Shown here piece by piece: positions 26,737 through 35,807 of a DNA stretch of 64,000 nucleotides. The stretch comes from Tritonibacter horizontis. GTDB lineage: Bacteria; Pseudomonadota; Alphaproteobacteria; Rhodobacterales; Rhodobacteraceae. Numbering within the stretch: position 1 is the stretch's first letter; each line of letters starts with the position of its first letter. Location: NCBI RefSeq assembly GCF_001518015.1, contig NZ_LPUY01000079.1, forward strand, positions 1-64,000. The letters run 5' to 3'. The notes beneath the pieces were generated by a model. That model saw only the letters and a list, made by a program, of their open reading frames with translations, did no database searches and was not told the DNA's origin. The translations under genes were made by a program, and so were the position numbers.

Positions 26737-27476
26737 GCCTTTTTTCGCTCGACGGTCGCCGGGCGCTGGTCACCGGTGCAAACACCGGGATCGGCCAGGC
26801 CATCGCGGTGTCCCTGGCGGCGCAGGGGGCAAATGTCACCTGCGCCGGGCGGCGCGATTGCGACGAGACGCTGGAGAAAATTCACGCCGCCGGCGGTACG
26901 GGCGAAGGGTTGCGGCTGGATTTTGCCGACCCCATGGCGGCGGGAGATGTCTTTGACGGGGCGGGGTATTCGATCCTGGTCAACAATGCCGGCATCATCC
27001 GCCGCGCGGACAGTCTTGAGTTTTCCGAAGCCGACTGGGACGCGGTGATGGACGTGAACCTGAAGGCGCTGTTCTTTACCACGCAGGCCTTTGCGCGGGC
27101 CTGTTTGACGGCTGGCAACACCCCGGCGTCGGTGGTCAATATTGCTTCGCTGCTGTCGTTTCAGGGCGGCATTCGCGTGCCATCTTATACGGCGTCAAAG
27201 CATGGCGTGGCCGGGTTGACCAAGATCCTCGCGAATGAATGGGCGGCCAAGGGCATCAATGTGAATGCCATCGCACCCGGCTATATCGCGACCAACAACA
27301 CCGAAGCGTTGCGCGAAGACGCGGACCGCAACCGGGCGATCCTGGAGCGTATTCCGGCAGGACGCTGGGGCGAGGCCGAAGACATCGGTGGCACCGCCGC
27401 TTTCCTGTGCTCCCGCGCGGCACAGTACATCCACGGGGCGGTGCTGAATGTCGATGGAGGCTGGCTTGCCCGCTGA
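26733..27476 (+). CDS. kduD: 2-dehydro-3-deoxy-D-gluconate 5-dehydrogenase KduD
   Basis: This 247-residue short-chain dehydrogenase reduces 2,5-diketo-3-deoxygluconate to KDG. It has the cofactor motif TGANTGIGQA (about 14-23), NNAG, the catalytic YTASK and the family N-terminus SLFSLDGRRALVTG. It starts at the ATGA overlap with kduI, so the two are translationally coupled. Confidence 0.94.
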   Translation: MSLFSLDGRRALVTGANTGIGQAIAVSLAAQGANVTCAGRRDCDETLEKIHAAGGTGEGLRLDFADPMAAGDVFDGAGYSILVNNAGIIRRADSLEFSEADWDAVMDVNLKALFFTTQAFARACLTAGNTPASVVNIASLLSFQGGIRVPSYTASKHGVAGLTKILANEWAAKGINVNAIAPGYIATNNTEALREDADRNRAILERIPAGRWGEAEDIGGTAAFLCSRAAQYIHGAVLNVDGGWLAR

Positions 27477-28923
27477 TCCGGCCCAGGCGGGGCCGCGTTT
27501 GTCCCGCCGCACGCCCGCGGCCCGGACCGGGATCGTGCATCTTGGTCCGGGGGCGTTCTTTCGGGCATTCAACGCGGTCTACACCCATGAAGCGATGGCG
27601 GCGTCCGGTGGCGACTGGGGCATTCTGGCGGTCAGCCTGCAAAGCCCGACCGCCCGCGACCAGTTGATGCCACAGGGCGGCGCCTATCATGCGGTGACGC
27701 GGGGGCCAAACGGGGACGTGCCAGAGGTGATCGAGGCCATCACTGGGGTCCTCGTGGCGCCGGAGAACCCGGCGGCCGTGGTGGCGGCCATGTCGGATCC
27801 TGCGGTGCGGATTGTCTCGCTGACGATCACCGAAAAAGGATACCGTCACGCGCCTGCGACCGGGCGGTTGAAGATGGACGATCCGGATGTTCGTCATGAT
27901 CTGGCGCATCTTGACCGGCCGGTGACGGCTGTCGGTTTCATCGTTGCGGCGCTGATGCAGCGTCGGGCAAGGGGCGCGCGCCCCTTTACCGTGCAATCCT
28001 GCGACAACCTTCCCGACAATGGCAGGCTGGCGCGGGGCGTGGTGCTGGAGTTTGCCACAGCCATCGACCCGGATCTGGCGGCATGGATCGCTGCCGAAGG
28101 GCGTTTTCCATCGGCGATGGTCGATCGGATCACCCCGGCCACCACGACTGAGGATCTGGACCGTCTGGCCCGTCAGACCGGGCTGGCCGATGCGGCGGCG
28201 GTGTTTTGCGAACCCTTCCGCCAATGGGTCGTCGAAGATGACTTCGTCGATGGGGCCCGCCCCGCCTGGGACAGGGCCGGCGTGCAAATGGTGCGCGATG
28301 TCACCGCGCATGAAGCGATGAAACTGCGCTGTCTGAATGGTACCCATTCGACGCTGGCCTATCTGGGCTATCTTGCGGGGTTTGAGACCATTTCACAGAC
28401 CGTTGCGGCAGAAGGCTACGCCGGGATGCTGCAGCGTCTGTGGCGGGAGGAGATCCTGCCGACGGTGCCCCAGCCCGAAGGCGAAGACCTGCCGGGGTAT
28501 TGTGCGGCTTTGCTGGCGCGCTACAGCAACCCGGCCATTCGTCACCGCACATGGCAGATCGCCATGGATGGCAGCCAGAAACTGCCGCAGCGGTTGCTTG
28601 CGACCCTGGCCGAGCGGCTTGCAGTGGGAGAGCCGGCACCGGGCCTGATCCTCGCCGTTGCGGCCTGGATGCGTTACATGGGCGGAGTCGATGACGCGGG
28701 CGCCGCAATCGCGCTGAAGGACCCGCTGGCGGCAGAGCTGAAAGCGGCCTCCGACAGGGCCGCGACCGCCGCCGACAGGGTGGCCGCCTTCCTCGCCTTT
28801 GACGCGATTTTTCCGGCCGAACTGGCGGGATCACCCACGTGTGCCGCGGCTCTGACCCGCGCGTATGAAACTTTGCAAACACGGGGCGCCCATGCCTGCG
28901 TGAAGGAATATGCCGATGCTTGA
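27448..28923 (+). CDS. uxuB: D-fructuronate reductase UxuB (mannitol dehydrogenase family)
   Basis: UxuB reduces D-fructuronate to D-mannonate with NADH. The protein is up to 491 residues with VHLGPGAFFRAFNA (nucleotide-binding), TITEKGY, SCDNLPDNG and the catalytic-helix region KLRCLNGTHSTLAYLG. The start is uncertain. ATGs at 27448 and 27454 lie inside kduD without a clear ribosome site, while a TTG at 27466 has GGAGG 4 bases upstream. All give overlap with kduD. Together with UxaC and UxuA it completes the saturated uronate branch. Confidence 0.92.
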   Translation: MSMEAGLPADPAQAGPRLSRRTPAARTGIVHLGPGAFFRAFNAVYTHEAMAASGGDWGILAVSLQSPTARDQLMPQGGAYHAVTRGPNGDVPEVIEAITGVLVAPENPAAVVAAMSDPAVRIVSLTITEKGYRHAPATGRLKMDDPDVRHDLAHLDRPVTAVGFIVAALMQRRARGARPFTVQSCDNLPDNGRLARGVVLEFATAIDPDLAAWIAAEGRFPSAMVDRITPATTTEDLDRLARQTGLADAAAVFCEPFRQWVVEDDFVDGARPAWDRAGVQMVRDVTAHEAMKLRCLNGTHSTLAYLGYLAGFETISQTVAAEGYAGMLQRLWREEILPTVPQPEGEDLPGYCAALLARYSNPAIRHRTWQIAMDGSQKLPQRLLATLAERLAVGEPAPGLILAVAAWMRYMGGVDDAGAAIALKDPLAAELKAASDRAATAADRVAAFLAFDAIFPAELAGSPTCAAALTRAYETLQTRGAHACVKEYADA

Positions 28924-30103
28924 AACCTGGCGCTGGTTCGGACCACTTGACGACATCTCCCTGGCTGAAATCGTTCAGACGGGCGCGCGCGGGATTGTCA
29001 CTGCCTTGCATGAAATCCCCTATGGCGAGGTCTGGAGCCGCGATGCGATTGCCGCGCGCAAGGGGCTGGTCGAGGCCCAGCCGGGCCTGCATTGGTCGGT
29101 CGTCGAAAGCTTGCCCGTGCACGAGGATATCAAGCTTGGCACCGGTGCGCTGGAGCCGTTGTTTGCTGCCTATCGCCAATCGCTGGCCAACCTGGCCGCC
29201 GAGGGGATCACGACGGTCTGCTATAACTTCATGCCGTTGCTGGACTGGACCCGCACCGACCTTGAGGTGGTGCAACCGACCGGGGCGACCGCGCTGCGGT
29301 TCGACATCGTCCGGATGGTGGCATTTGATTGCTTCATGCTGGAACGCGCCGGAGCCGAGGATGACTACACGGCCGATGTGCGCGCACAGGCCGCCGCCTG
29401 GATCGAAACGGCCACGCCAGAGGACCGCGAAACGCTGTTGTCGTCGATCATGGCCGGTCTACCGGGGGCCTATGCACGGTTTGACGTGGCGGGCCTGCGC
29501 GAGGCGCTGATCCCCTGGGCCGGGTTCACGGCCGACGATCTGCGCGCGACGCTGGCGCGGTTTCTGGCCGAGGTGGTGCCCACGGCGGAGGAGCTGGGGG
29601 TGAACCTCTGTATCCATCCCGATGATCCGCCGCGTCCGATCCTGGGCCTGCCGCGTATTGTCTCTGGCGAGGACGATATCGCCTATCTTCTTGGCCTGCA
29701 GGACAGCCGTGCCAATGGTCTGACCCTCTGCACAGGATCCCTCGGGGCCGGGCCGGACAATGATCCCGTCCGGATCGCCCAGCGGTTCAGCGACCGGATC
29801 CATTTTGCCCATCTGCGCAATGTCAGCAAGGACGCCGATGGCTCCTTTCAGGAGGCAGAGCATCTGGCGGGCGATACTGATATGCCGGCCGTTCTGGCGG
29901 CCTTGCTGGCCGAGGAAACCCGGCGGCAGGCCGAGGGGCGGGCGGATGCCGTGATCCCGTTTCGCCCGGATCATGGCCATGCCATGTTGCAGGACATCGG
30001 GCGCAAGACCCATCCCGGCTATCCGCTGATCGGGCGCATGCGCGGTCTGGCAGAGCTGCGCGGTGTGATCGCGGGTCTGCAATCCAGGGCTTCCAACCCC
30101 TAG
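28916..30103 (+). CDS. uxuA: Mannonate dehydratase UxuA
   Basis: UxuA dehydrates D-mannonate to 2-keto-3-deoxygluconate. The 395-residue protein fits the family (394 in E. coli) and contains WRWFGPLD, ESLPVHEDIK, YNFMPLLDWTRTDL, CIHPDDPP, HLRNV and PDHGHAML, which include the metal-binding Cys/His/Asp residues of the TIM barrel. The ATG at 28916 has AAGGA 8 bases upstream and overlaps the uxuB stop by 8 bases; an ATG two codons earlier is too close to the ribosome site. It is the last gene of the operon, convergent with the next regulator. Confidence 0.95.
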   Translation: MLETWRWFGPLDDISLAEIVQTGARGIVTALHEIPYGEVWSRDAIAARKGLVEAQPGLHWSVVESLPVHEDIKLGTGALEPLFAAYRQSLANLAAEGITTVCYNFMPLLDWTRTDLEVVQPTGATALRFDIVRMVAFDCFMLERAGAEDDYTADVRAQAAAWIETATPEDRETLLSSIMAGLPGAYARFDVAGLREALIPWAGFTADDLRATLARFLAEVVPTAEELGVNLCIHPDDPPRPILGLPRIVSGEDDIAYLLGLQDSRANGLTLCTGSLGAGPDNDPVRIAQRFSDRIHFAHLRNVSKDADGSFQEAEHLAGDTDMPAVLAALLAEETRRQAEGRADAVIPFRPDHGHAMLQDIGRKTHPGYPLIGRMRGLAELRGVIAGLQSRASNP

Positions 30104-30124
30104 GACCTGATCCGGAGCGTGGGC

Positions 30125-31156
30125 TCAGTTGCTGCTGTGACTGGCGTGACTGTTGGCCTGTCGCGCCGGGTAGGAGGACAGCGGCGTGGCGTCCTGCGTC
30201 TGGCGCAAATCGCGCGCCGAGCTGCCATGGGCGGTGCGAAACGCCCGTGCAAAGCTGGATTGCGAGGTAAAACCCGTTGCCATCGCGATCTCCATCAGCG
30301 GCAGGGCGGTGTCGGTCACCAGGCGGCGGGCCTCGGCCAGACGCAGTTGCAGGTAATGGTCCTGCGGCGTGGTGTTCAGACGCAGGCGGAACTGCTGCTG
30401 CAGGCTGCGCGGGCTGGTGCCGAGCACCTCTGCGATCTCGGCCAGCGGCTTGGGATCATCCAGCGCCGATTCCATGATCGCATTGGCCTTGGCGGTGATA
30501 GCGTTGTGCTTGTGATGACCCAGGCGGCTTTGTGGCCGCTGAGGGGACGAGATGCCATCGTAGAGGAACAGCCCGGCCACGCGCGAGGCAAAGCCATGGC
30601 CGTGGCGGGCGCCGATGATATGCAGCATCATCTCGATCGCCGGGGTTGCCCCGCCGGAGGTCAGCCGCCCGTCCGAGACCGTGAACCGGTCTGTGCGGCA
30701 GTGGATGTCGGGGAACCGGGCCGAAAAATTTTCCAGATCTTCCCAGTGGGTGGTCGCGGGGTGGCCGTCCAGCAGGCCGGCCTCCGCCATCAGCCAGGGG
30801 CCCCCGTCGATGCCTGCGATGGTCGCCCCAGTGCCTGCAATCCGGCGCAGACCCGCCAGGAGGCTTGGGGTGGCGTGACGGGCCAGCTGGAACCCGGCCA
30901 CCACCAGCAGCAGATCGCAGCGATCCAGCCGCGCCAGCGGCGTTGACGGGACGCTCAGCCCGGAGGTCAGCATCGGTGCCTCTGCCGTGGCGCTGATGTA
31001 GTCCCAATCAAAGGCCGCCCGACCGGCCAGACGGTTGGCCGCCCGCATCGGGTCGACGGCGGCGGCAAAGGACAGGGTATTGCACTCGTCCATCACCAAA
31101 ACGGCCGTCTTCAGGGGGCGGGATTCCGGCTCTAGTATGTTTTTTGCGGATTTCAT
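30125..31156 (-). CDS. GlxA-family AraC-type regulator, probably of carnitine catabolism
   Basis: This 343-residue regulator has an N-terminal DJ-1/PfpI-like ligand domain (about 15-195) and a C-terminal AraC/XylS double helix-turn-helix (about 220-318, with [19 protein letters not shown] and [17 protein letters not shown]). The same architecture is found in CdhR, the carnitine-dehydrogenase activator of Pseudomonas. It is divergent from the BKACE and carnitine dehydrogenase genes, so activation of that operon is likely. The ATG at 31156 is preferred; a TTG one codon upstream is also open. Confidence 0.85.
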   Translation of the reverse strand: MKSAKNILEPESRPLKTAVLVMDECNTLSFAAAVDPMRAANRLAGRAAFDWDYISATAEAPMLTSGLSVPSTPLARLDRCDLLLVVAGFQLARHATPSLLAGLRRIAGTGATIAGIDGGPWLMAEAGLLDGHPATTHWEDLENFSARFPDIHCRTDRFTVSDGRLTSGGATPAIEMMLHIIGARHGHGFASRVAGLFLYDGISSPQRPQSRLGHHKHNAITAKANAIMESALDDPKPLAEIAEVLGTSPRSLQQQFRLRLNTTPQDHYLQLRLAEARRLVTDTALPLMEIAMATGFTSQSSFARAFRTAHGSSARDLRQTQDATPLSSYPARQANSHASHSSN

Positions 31157-31289
31157 CAACTTCGATTCGCTTCATGCCAACTCTTGCCGCCAAGGCTGGG
31201 CGAGAGTCCGGGGCAGCGCAAATTGGAATCCGGGGAGAAGCCTGGGGATAACCCACGGCACAACCCTGTACATCAAAGGGAAAACAAAA

Positions 31290-32207
31290 ATGCCGCTTTC
31301 CATGAACCGCGAGGTCTTTATCACCTGTGCCGTGACCGGCTCCGGAGGCACGCAGGATCGCAGTCCGCATGTGCCCCGGTCGCCAAAAGAAATCGCCGAC
31401 AGCGCCCTTGCGGCGGCCAAGGCGGGGGCGGCCATCGTGCACTGCCATGTGCGGGATCCCGAAACCGGTGCCCCCTCGCGCGATCTCGCGCTTTACCGTG
31501 AAGTCACGGACCGTATCCGCGACAGCGACACGGATGTGGTGCTGAACCTCACGGCCGGCATGGGCGGCGATATCACCTTTGGCGGTGTCGAAAGCCCTCT
31601 GCCGGTGAAATCCGAAGGCACCGATATGGTTGGCGCGACCGAGCGCGTGGCCCATGTGGCGGAGTGCCTGCCGGAGATCTGCACGCTCGACTGTGGCACC
31701 ATGAATTTTGCCGAAGCCGACTATGTGATGACCAACACGCCCGGCATGTTGCGCGCCATGGGTCAGATGATGACCGATCTGGGTGTCAAACCCGAGATCG
31801 AGGCATTCGATACCGGCCATCTTTGGTATGCCAAGCAGCTGGTCAAAGAGGGTATTCTTGAGGCCAACGCCTTGGTGCAGCTCTGCATGGGGGTGCCCTG
31901 GGGGGCGCCCAATGACCTCAATACCTTTATGGCGATGGTCAACAATGTGCCCGCCGACTGGAACTGGTCGGCCTTTTCGCTGGGTCGCGATCAGATGGCC
32001 TATGTGGCGGCGTCGGTGCTGGCGGGTGGCAATGTGCGCGTCGGGCTGGAAGACAACCTTTACCTCGACAAGGGCGTGCTGGCGGAAAACTGGCAGCTGG
32101 TTGAACGCGCGGGCACCATCATCAGCAACCTTGGGGCCCGGGTCATCACCCCCGCCGAGGTGCGCACGCGTCTCGGGCTGACAAAACAGGCACCCGTGGC
32201 AGGCTAG
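31290..32207 (+). CDS. BKACE (DUF849) enzyme, probable 3-dehydrocarnitine:acetyl-CoA cleavage
   Basis: This beta-keto acid cleavage enzyme is 305 residues. The zinc site HCHVRDP (H51, H53) and GLEDN near residues 253-257 are the family hallmarks, as is the N-terminus [18 protein letters not shown] enzymes condense a beta-keto acid with acetyl-CoA; for 3-dehydrocarnitine the products are betainyl-CoA and acetoacetate. The specificity is inferred from the next gene, which encodes carnitine dehydrogenase and thioesterase. An ATG four codons later (MNREVF) could also start it. Confidence 0.88.
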   Translation: MPLSMNREVFITCAVTGSGGTQDRSPHVPRSPKEIADSALAAAKAGAAIVHCHVRDPETGAPSRDLALYREVTDRIRDSDTDVVLNLTAGMGGDITFGGVESPLPVKSEGTDMVGATERVAHVAECLPEICTLDCGTMNFAEADYVMTNTPGMLRAMGQMMTDLGVKPEIEAFDTGHLWYAKQLVKEGILEANALVQLCMGVPWGAPNDLNTFMAMVNNVPADWNWSAFSLGRDQMAYVAASVLAGGNVRVGLEDNLYLDKGVLAENWQLVERAGTIISNLGARVITPAEVRTRLGLTKQAPVAG

Positions 32208-32319
32208 CGACAGGCCTGCCTGTCTGGTGCGGTGATTTCGACAGGCTGACCCCGACCGGGGTCGGCCAGAGCTGGGGCGCAGGCGACGAGGGTTCGCTGC
32301 CGCAATCGGAGAAAACAAC

Positions 32320-33792
32320 ATGAAAACAGCAGCAATTATTGGCGGCGGTGTGATCGGTGGCGGCTGGGCTGCGCGGTTCCTGCTGAACGGCTGGGCGGTG
32401 CGGGTGTTCGACCCGGATCCCGATGCGGAGCGAAAGCTTGCGGATGTCCTGGCCAATGCCCGCCGCGCGCTGCCGGGTCTGGGCAATGTTGCCCTGCCGG
32501 CAGAAGGTGAGCTGAGCTTTCACAGCACCATCGCCGAGACGGTCGCGGGCGCGGATTGGGTGCAGGAGAGCGTGCCAGAACGGCTGGACCTGAAGCAAAA
32601 GGTTTATGCCGAATTGCAGCAGCACACGCCCGCAGCGGCGGTGATCGGGTCGTCGACCTCCGGCTACAAACCTTCGCAGCTGCAAGACGGTTTCGACAAC
32701 GCGGCCCGGATCGTGGTCGCGCATCCCTTCAACCCGGTCTATCTGATGCCGCTGGTGGAGGTGGTCACGACGCCGGTCAACCCGCCCGAGGTGATCGAGA
32801 CAGCAAAGGCCATCATCACCTCCGTCGGCATGTATCCCCTGCATCTGAAAAAGGAAATCGACGCCCATGTGGCGGATCGGTTCCTGGAGGCGGTCTGGCG
32901 CGAGGCGCTGTGGCTGGTCAAGGATGGCATCGCCACCACCGAAGAGATCGACAATGCCATCCGCTATGGGTTTGGCATCCGTTGGGCGCAAATGGGCCTG
33001 TTCGAGACCTACCGCGTGGCGGGCGGCGAAGCGGGCATGAAGCATTTCCTGGCACAGTTCGGCCCCTGCCTGACCTGGCCCTGGACCAAGCTGATGGATG
33101 TGCCGGAGTTCAACGACGAATTGGTCGATCTGATCGCCGGGCAATCCGATGCGCAATCCGGCCGCCATTCCATCCGGGAACTGGAGCGCATCCGCGATGA
33201 CAACCTTGTTGGCATGATGCGGGCCCTGTCGGCCAACGACTGGGGGGCGGGGGCGTTGCAAAATGCCCATGATGTGGCCCGTATGAGCGAGGCGGGTCTG
33301 GCCCGCACGCTGGATGAGGTTGCCGACCCCAGCCAGCCGGTGCTGACCCTGAACCGCGTGGTGCCGCTGGATTGGACCGATTACAATGGGCACATGACCG
33401 AGAGCCGCTATCTCGATGCCTTTGCCCAGTCCACGGACCGGCTGATGGAGATCATTGGTTGCGATGCTGCCTATATCGCCGCGGGCGGCAGCTATTTCAC
33501 CGCCGAGACCCATATCCGCCACTTGGACGAGGTGCACGCGGGGCAGCCGATTCAGGTGCGCACACGGGTGATCCTGGGGCAGGGCAAGAAGATGCATCTG
33601 TGGCATGAGATGTACGAAGGCGAACGGCTGCTGGCGACCGGCGAACACATGTTGCTGCATGTGGATCTGAAAACCCGCCGCTCCGCCCCGCCAGCGGCGC
33701 ATATCGAAGCGAAGCTGACACAACTGGCCGAGGGTCAGGCGGGTTTGCCCACGCCAGAGGGGCTGGGGCGCGCCATCGGAGCCCCACGGTGA
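32320..33792 (+). CDS. lcdH: Carnitine 3-dehydrogenase fused to betainyl-CoA thioesterase
   Basis: This 490-residue fusion has two parts. Residues 1 to about 325 are a 3-hydroxyacyl-CoA dehydrogenase-like NAD enzyme with GGGVIGGGWAARF (8-20), SSTSGYKPSQLQ, the catalytic HPFNPVYLMPLVEVV and an FGIRWA motif, matching L-carnitine dehydrogenase. From about 340 a hot-dog thioesterase domain follows, with DWTDYNGHMTESRY (about 351-364). The fused form is known in Rhizobium-type carnitine dehydrogenases. With the BKACE enzyme it would convert carnitine to glycine betaine, with the CoA ester cleaved by the second domain. Confidence 0.9.
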   Translation: MKTAAIIGGGVIGGGWAARFLLNGWAVRVFDPDPDAERKLADVLANARRALPGLGNVALPAEGELSFHSTIAETVAGADWVQESVPERLDLKQKVYAELQQHTPAAAVIGSSTSGYKPSQLQDGFDNAARIVVAHPFNPVYLMPLVEVVTTPVNPPEVIETAKAIITSVGMYPLHLKKEIDAHVADRFLEAVWREALWLVKDGIATTEEIDNAIRYGFGIRWAQMGLFETYRVAGGEAGMKHFLAQFGPCLTWPWTKLMDVPEFNDELVDLIAGQSDAQSGRHSIRELERIRDDNLVGMMRALSANDWGAGALQNAHDVARMSEAGLARTLDEVADPSQPVLTLNRVVPLDWTDYNGHMTESRYLDAFAQSTDRLMEIIGCDAAYIAAGGSYFTAETHIRHLDEVHAGQPIQVRTRVILGQGKKMHLWHEMYEGERLLATGEHMLLHVDLKTRRSAPPAAHIEAKLTQLAEGQAGLPTPEGLGRAIGAPR

Positions 33793-34556
33793 GCCAGCCT
33801 GCAAAACGGGTCCTGATCACCGCAGGCGCCTCCGGAATCGGGCGCGCCATGGCGGCGGGGTTTGCCGAGACGGGCGCCGAAGTCTGGGTGACGGATGTCA
33901 ATGCCGCCGCGCTGGCGCAGGTGCCCGACAGCTGGCAGGCGCGCGTGGTCGATGCCGCCGATGAGACCGCCGTTGCCGCGCTCTTTGCCGAGATCGGGGC
34001 AGGGGGCGGTCTGGATGTGCTTTGTGCCAATGCCGGTGTCGCCGGGCCGACCGCGCCGGTCGAGGATGTGGCGCTTGCGGATTGGCGCAGCTGCGTCAGC
34101 GTCAACCTCGAAGGTGCATTTCTGGCCGCGAAATACGCCGCCCCGCTGATGAAAGCGGCGGGACAGGGCAGCATCGTGCTGACCTCCTCGACCGCCGGGA
34201 TCTATGGCTATCCCAACCGGGCGCCTTATGCGGCGGCGAAATGGGCGGTGATCGGGTTGATGAAAACCCTGGCAATGGAGCTTGGCCCCTTTGGCATCCG
34301 CGCCAATGCGATTTGCCCCGGCGCGGTCGAAGGCCCCCGGATGGAGGGCGTGCTGCAACGCGAGGCCGCGCTGAAAGGGATGAGCCGGGCGGCGGTCTAT
34401 GACGGCTATGCGGCGGGCACCTCGATGCGGACCTGGGTCACTGCCGAAGATGTGGCCAATATGGCGGTCTTCCTTGGCTCGCCGGCGGCCCGGCGGGTCT
34501 CTGGCCAGATCATCGCGGTGGACGGTCACACGGAAAACCCCGACCCGAAGGTCTAG
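33789..34556 (+). CDS. Short-chain dehydrogenase/reductase, carnitine locus
   Basis: This 255-residue classical SDR has the cofactor motif TAGASGIGRA (about 11-20), the CANAG motif, the serine tract TSSTAGIYGY and the catalytic YAAAK (about 146-150). It starts with GTG overlapping the lcdH stop (GTGA), indicating coupled translation. The substrate is unknown; acetoacetate (the co-product of BKACE) or a carnitine-related alcohol are possibilities from context only. Confidence 0.88.
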   Translation: MSQPAKRVLITAGASGIGRAMAAGFAETGAEVWVTDVNAAALAQVPDSWQARVVDAADETAVAALFAEIGAGGGLDVLCANAGVAGPTAPVEDVALADWRSCVSVNLEGAFLAAKYAAPLMKAAGQGSIVLTSSTAGIYGYPNRAPYAAAKWAVIGLMKTLAMELGPFGIRANAICPGAVEGPRMEGVLQREAALKGMSRAAVYDGYAAGTSMRTWVTAEDVANMAVFLGSPAARRVSGQIIAVDGHTENPDPKV

Positions 34557-34625
34557 GGCCGGACCAGCCATCGTGCCATCCATGGCGATGCCCGCAGCCG
34601 GATGCAGGGGCGGCCGCCGAGCGGA

Positions 34626-35495
34626 TCAGTCGATTTGGCCAATCTGTGCTCTCAGGGCATGCACCCTGCGGGGCATTTGCCGGGCGGTGATGTCTGCCTC
34701 CCGAACCAGCCTGTCGAAATGCCCCGTGAAGGTCTCTACCCGTTCGCGATCCCGAAACGCCATGTAGTGGCTGCCGGCGTAGAATACACAAAGCAGCGGC
34801 CCGAAGATGGTCAGGGGCGAGGAATACAAGCGTTTCGCGTCAAAGAGATAGATCCTCAGACGTGGATAGAGTTGCGTCGTCAGCCGTTCCAGATGCTCCA
34901 GCTGTTCGATCCGGGTCTGCACCGCAAGACCCTCGTAATAGCCGACGCCCTTGGCAAAGCTGTCGATTTCATAGATGGGCATGGCGATTTCGTAGTCCGA
35001 TCCCGATTGTCGCATCCACGACAGGCGATCCTCTGACGCGCCGATTGCCTGATGCGCGGTGCGACCCAGATGCGGCGCATATTCCCATTCCAGCACGGCG
35101 CGGGTCTTGAGCATATCTGGCAGGGTCGCGGGCACATGGCGGATCTTGTAGCCTGCGGCCTCGCGGTGCCATTCATAGATCTTTGCATCCACCAGCGCCC
35201 GGGGGGCTTCGGACATCGCGATGGAAGAGGCGAGCAGCTCTGCCGCGCTTTCAGGTCGATCCGACAGACTGAGAAGCCAATCTGCCGACACCCCGAGCGC
35301 AGAGGCACAGGCCCCGACCACATGCGCGTTGGGCAAGCGCGCACCGTCATCCGTCAGCAATTGCGAGATCGTTGAGCGGTCGACGCCGGTGGACCGGGCC
35401 AGGGCGCTTTGGCTGACGCCGCTTTCGCGCAAGGCCCGGTTCAGTCGCTCGCGGAACTGGGCGGCTCGCCGACGTTTGTCGATATTGTCCATCAT
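34626..35495 (-). CDS. XRE-family regulator with unknown C-terminal domain
   Basis: This 289-residue protein has an N-terminal HTH_XRE domain (about 12-72, SQSALARSTGVDRSTISQLL) and a long C-terminal region of about 200 residues with no domain I recognise. The tail is rich in aromatics (YEGLAVQTRIEQLEHLERL, YLFDAKRLYSSPLTIFGPLL) and may bind a ligand. It is divergent from the DUF2061-desaturase pair, and two ATCACATA repeats lie between them. Control of that pair is likely but inferred. Confidence 0.82.
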   Translation of the reverse strand: MMDNIDKRRRAAQFRERLNRALRESGVSQSALARSTGVDRSTISQLLTDDGARLPNAHVVGACASALGVSADWLLSLSDRPESAAELLASSIAMSEAPRALVDAKIYEWHREAAGYKIRHVPATLPDMLKTRAVLEWEYAPHLGRTAHQAIGASEDRLSWMRQSGSDYEIAMPIYEIDSFAKGVGYYEGLAVQTRIEQLEHLERLTTQLYPRLRIYLFDAKRLYSSPLTIFGPLLCVFYAGSHYMAFRDRERVETFTGHFDRLVREADITARQMPRRVHALRAQIGQID

Positions 35496-35507
35496 GTGCT
35501 GATATTT

Positions 35508-35538
35508 ATCACATATGTTTGGTTTTGTTAATCACATA
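35508..35538. promoter_or_regulatory. Direct repeats ATCACATA in the XRE/DUF2061 divergent region
   Basis: The octamer atcacata occurs at 35508-35515 and again at 35531-35538, 23 bp apart (about two helical turns), in an AT-rich stretch in an otherwise GC-rich window. A reverse-orientation partial copy, tgtgctgata, is nearby at 35496-35505. This is a candidate operator for the divergent XRE regulator. Confidence 0.45.
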
Positions 35539-35600
35539 CAGAATTTTGCACAGCTCCTCGTTCCGGTACCGTCGCCCGAGATCAAAACATCGGAGGTCAT

Positions 35601-35807
35601 ATGGAAACGCGTGGGCGCTCCCTCGTGAAAGCAGTGCTGTGGAATGTGATCGGGCTGGTCTCGATGACAGCGGTGGGTTTTCTGGCCACGGGCTCGCTCC
35701 GGGCGGGGGGGCTGACGGCAGCGATCAACACTGTGTTGGGGTTCGTCACCTATCTGATCTACGAGCGGGTCTGGTCCCGGATCACATGGGGGCGGCGCCA
35801 TGCGTGA
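35601..35807 (+). CDS. DUF2061 small membrane protein
   Basis: This 68-residue protein of the DUF2061 family has two membrane segments (about 10-28 and 37-54) with the conserved RSLVKAVLWNVIGL start and YLIYERVWSRITWG end. The molecular function is unknown. CGGAGGT precedes the ATG by 5-8 bases. It overlaps the following desaturase gene by 8 bases, which suggests the two are made in a fixed ratio and work on the same membrane process. Confidence 0.88.
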   Translation: METRGRSLVKAVLWNVIGLVSMTAVGFLATGSLRAGGLTAAINTVLGFVTYLIYERVWSRITWGRRHA

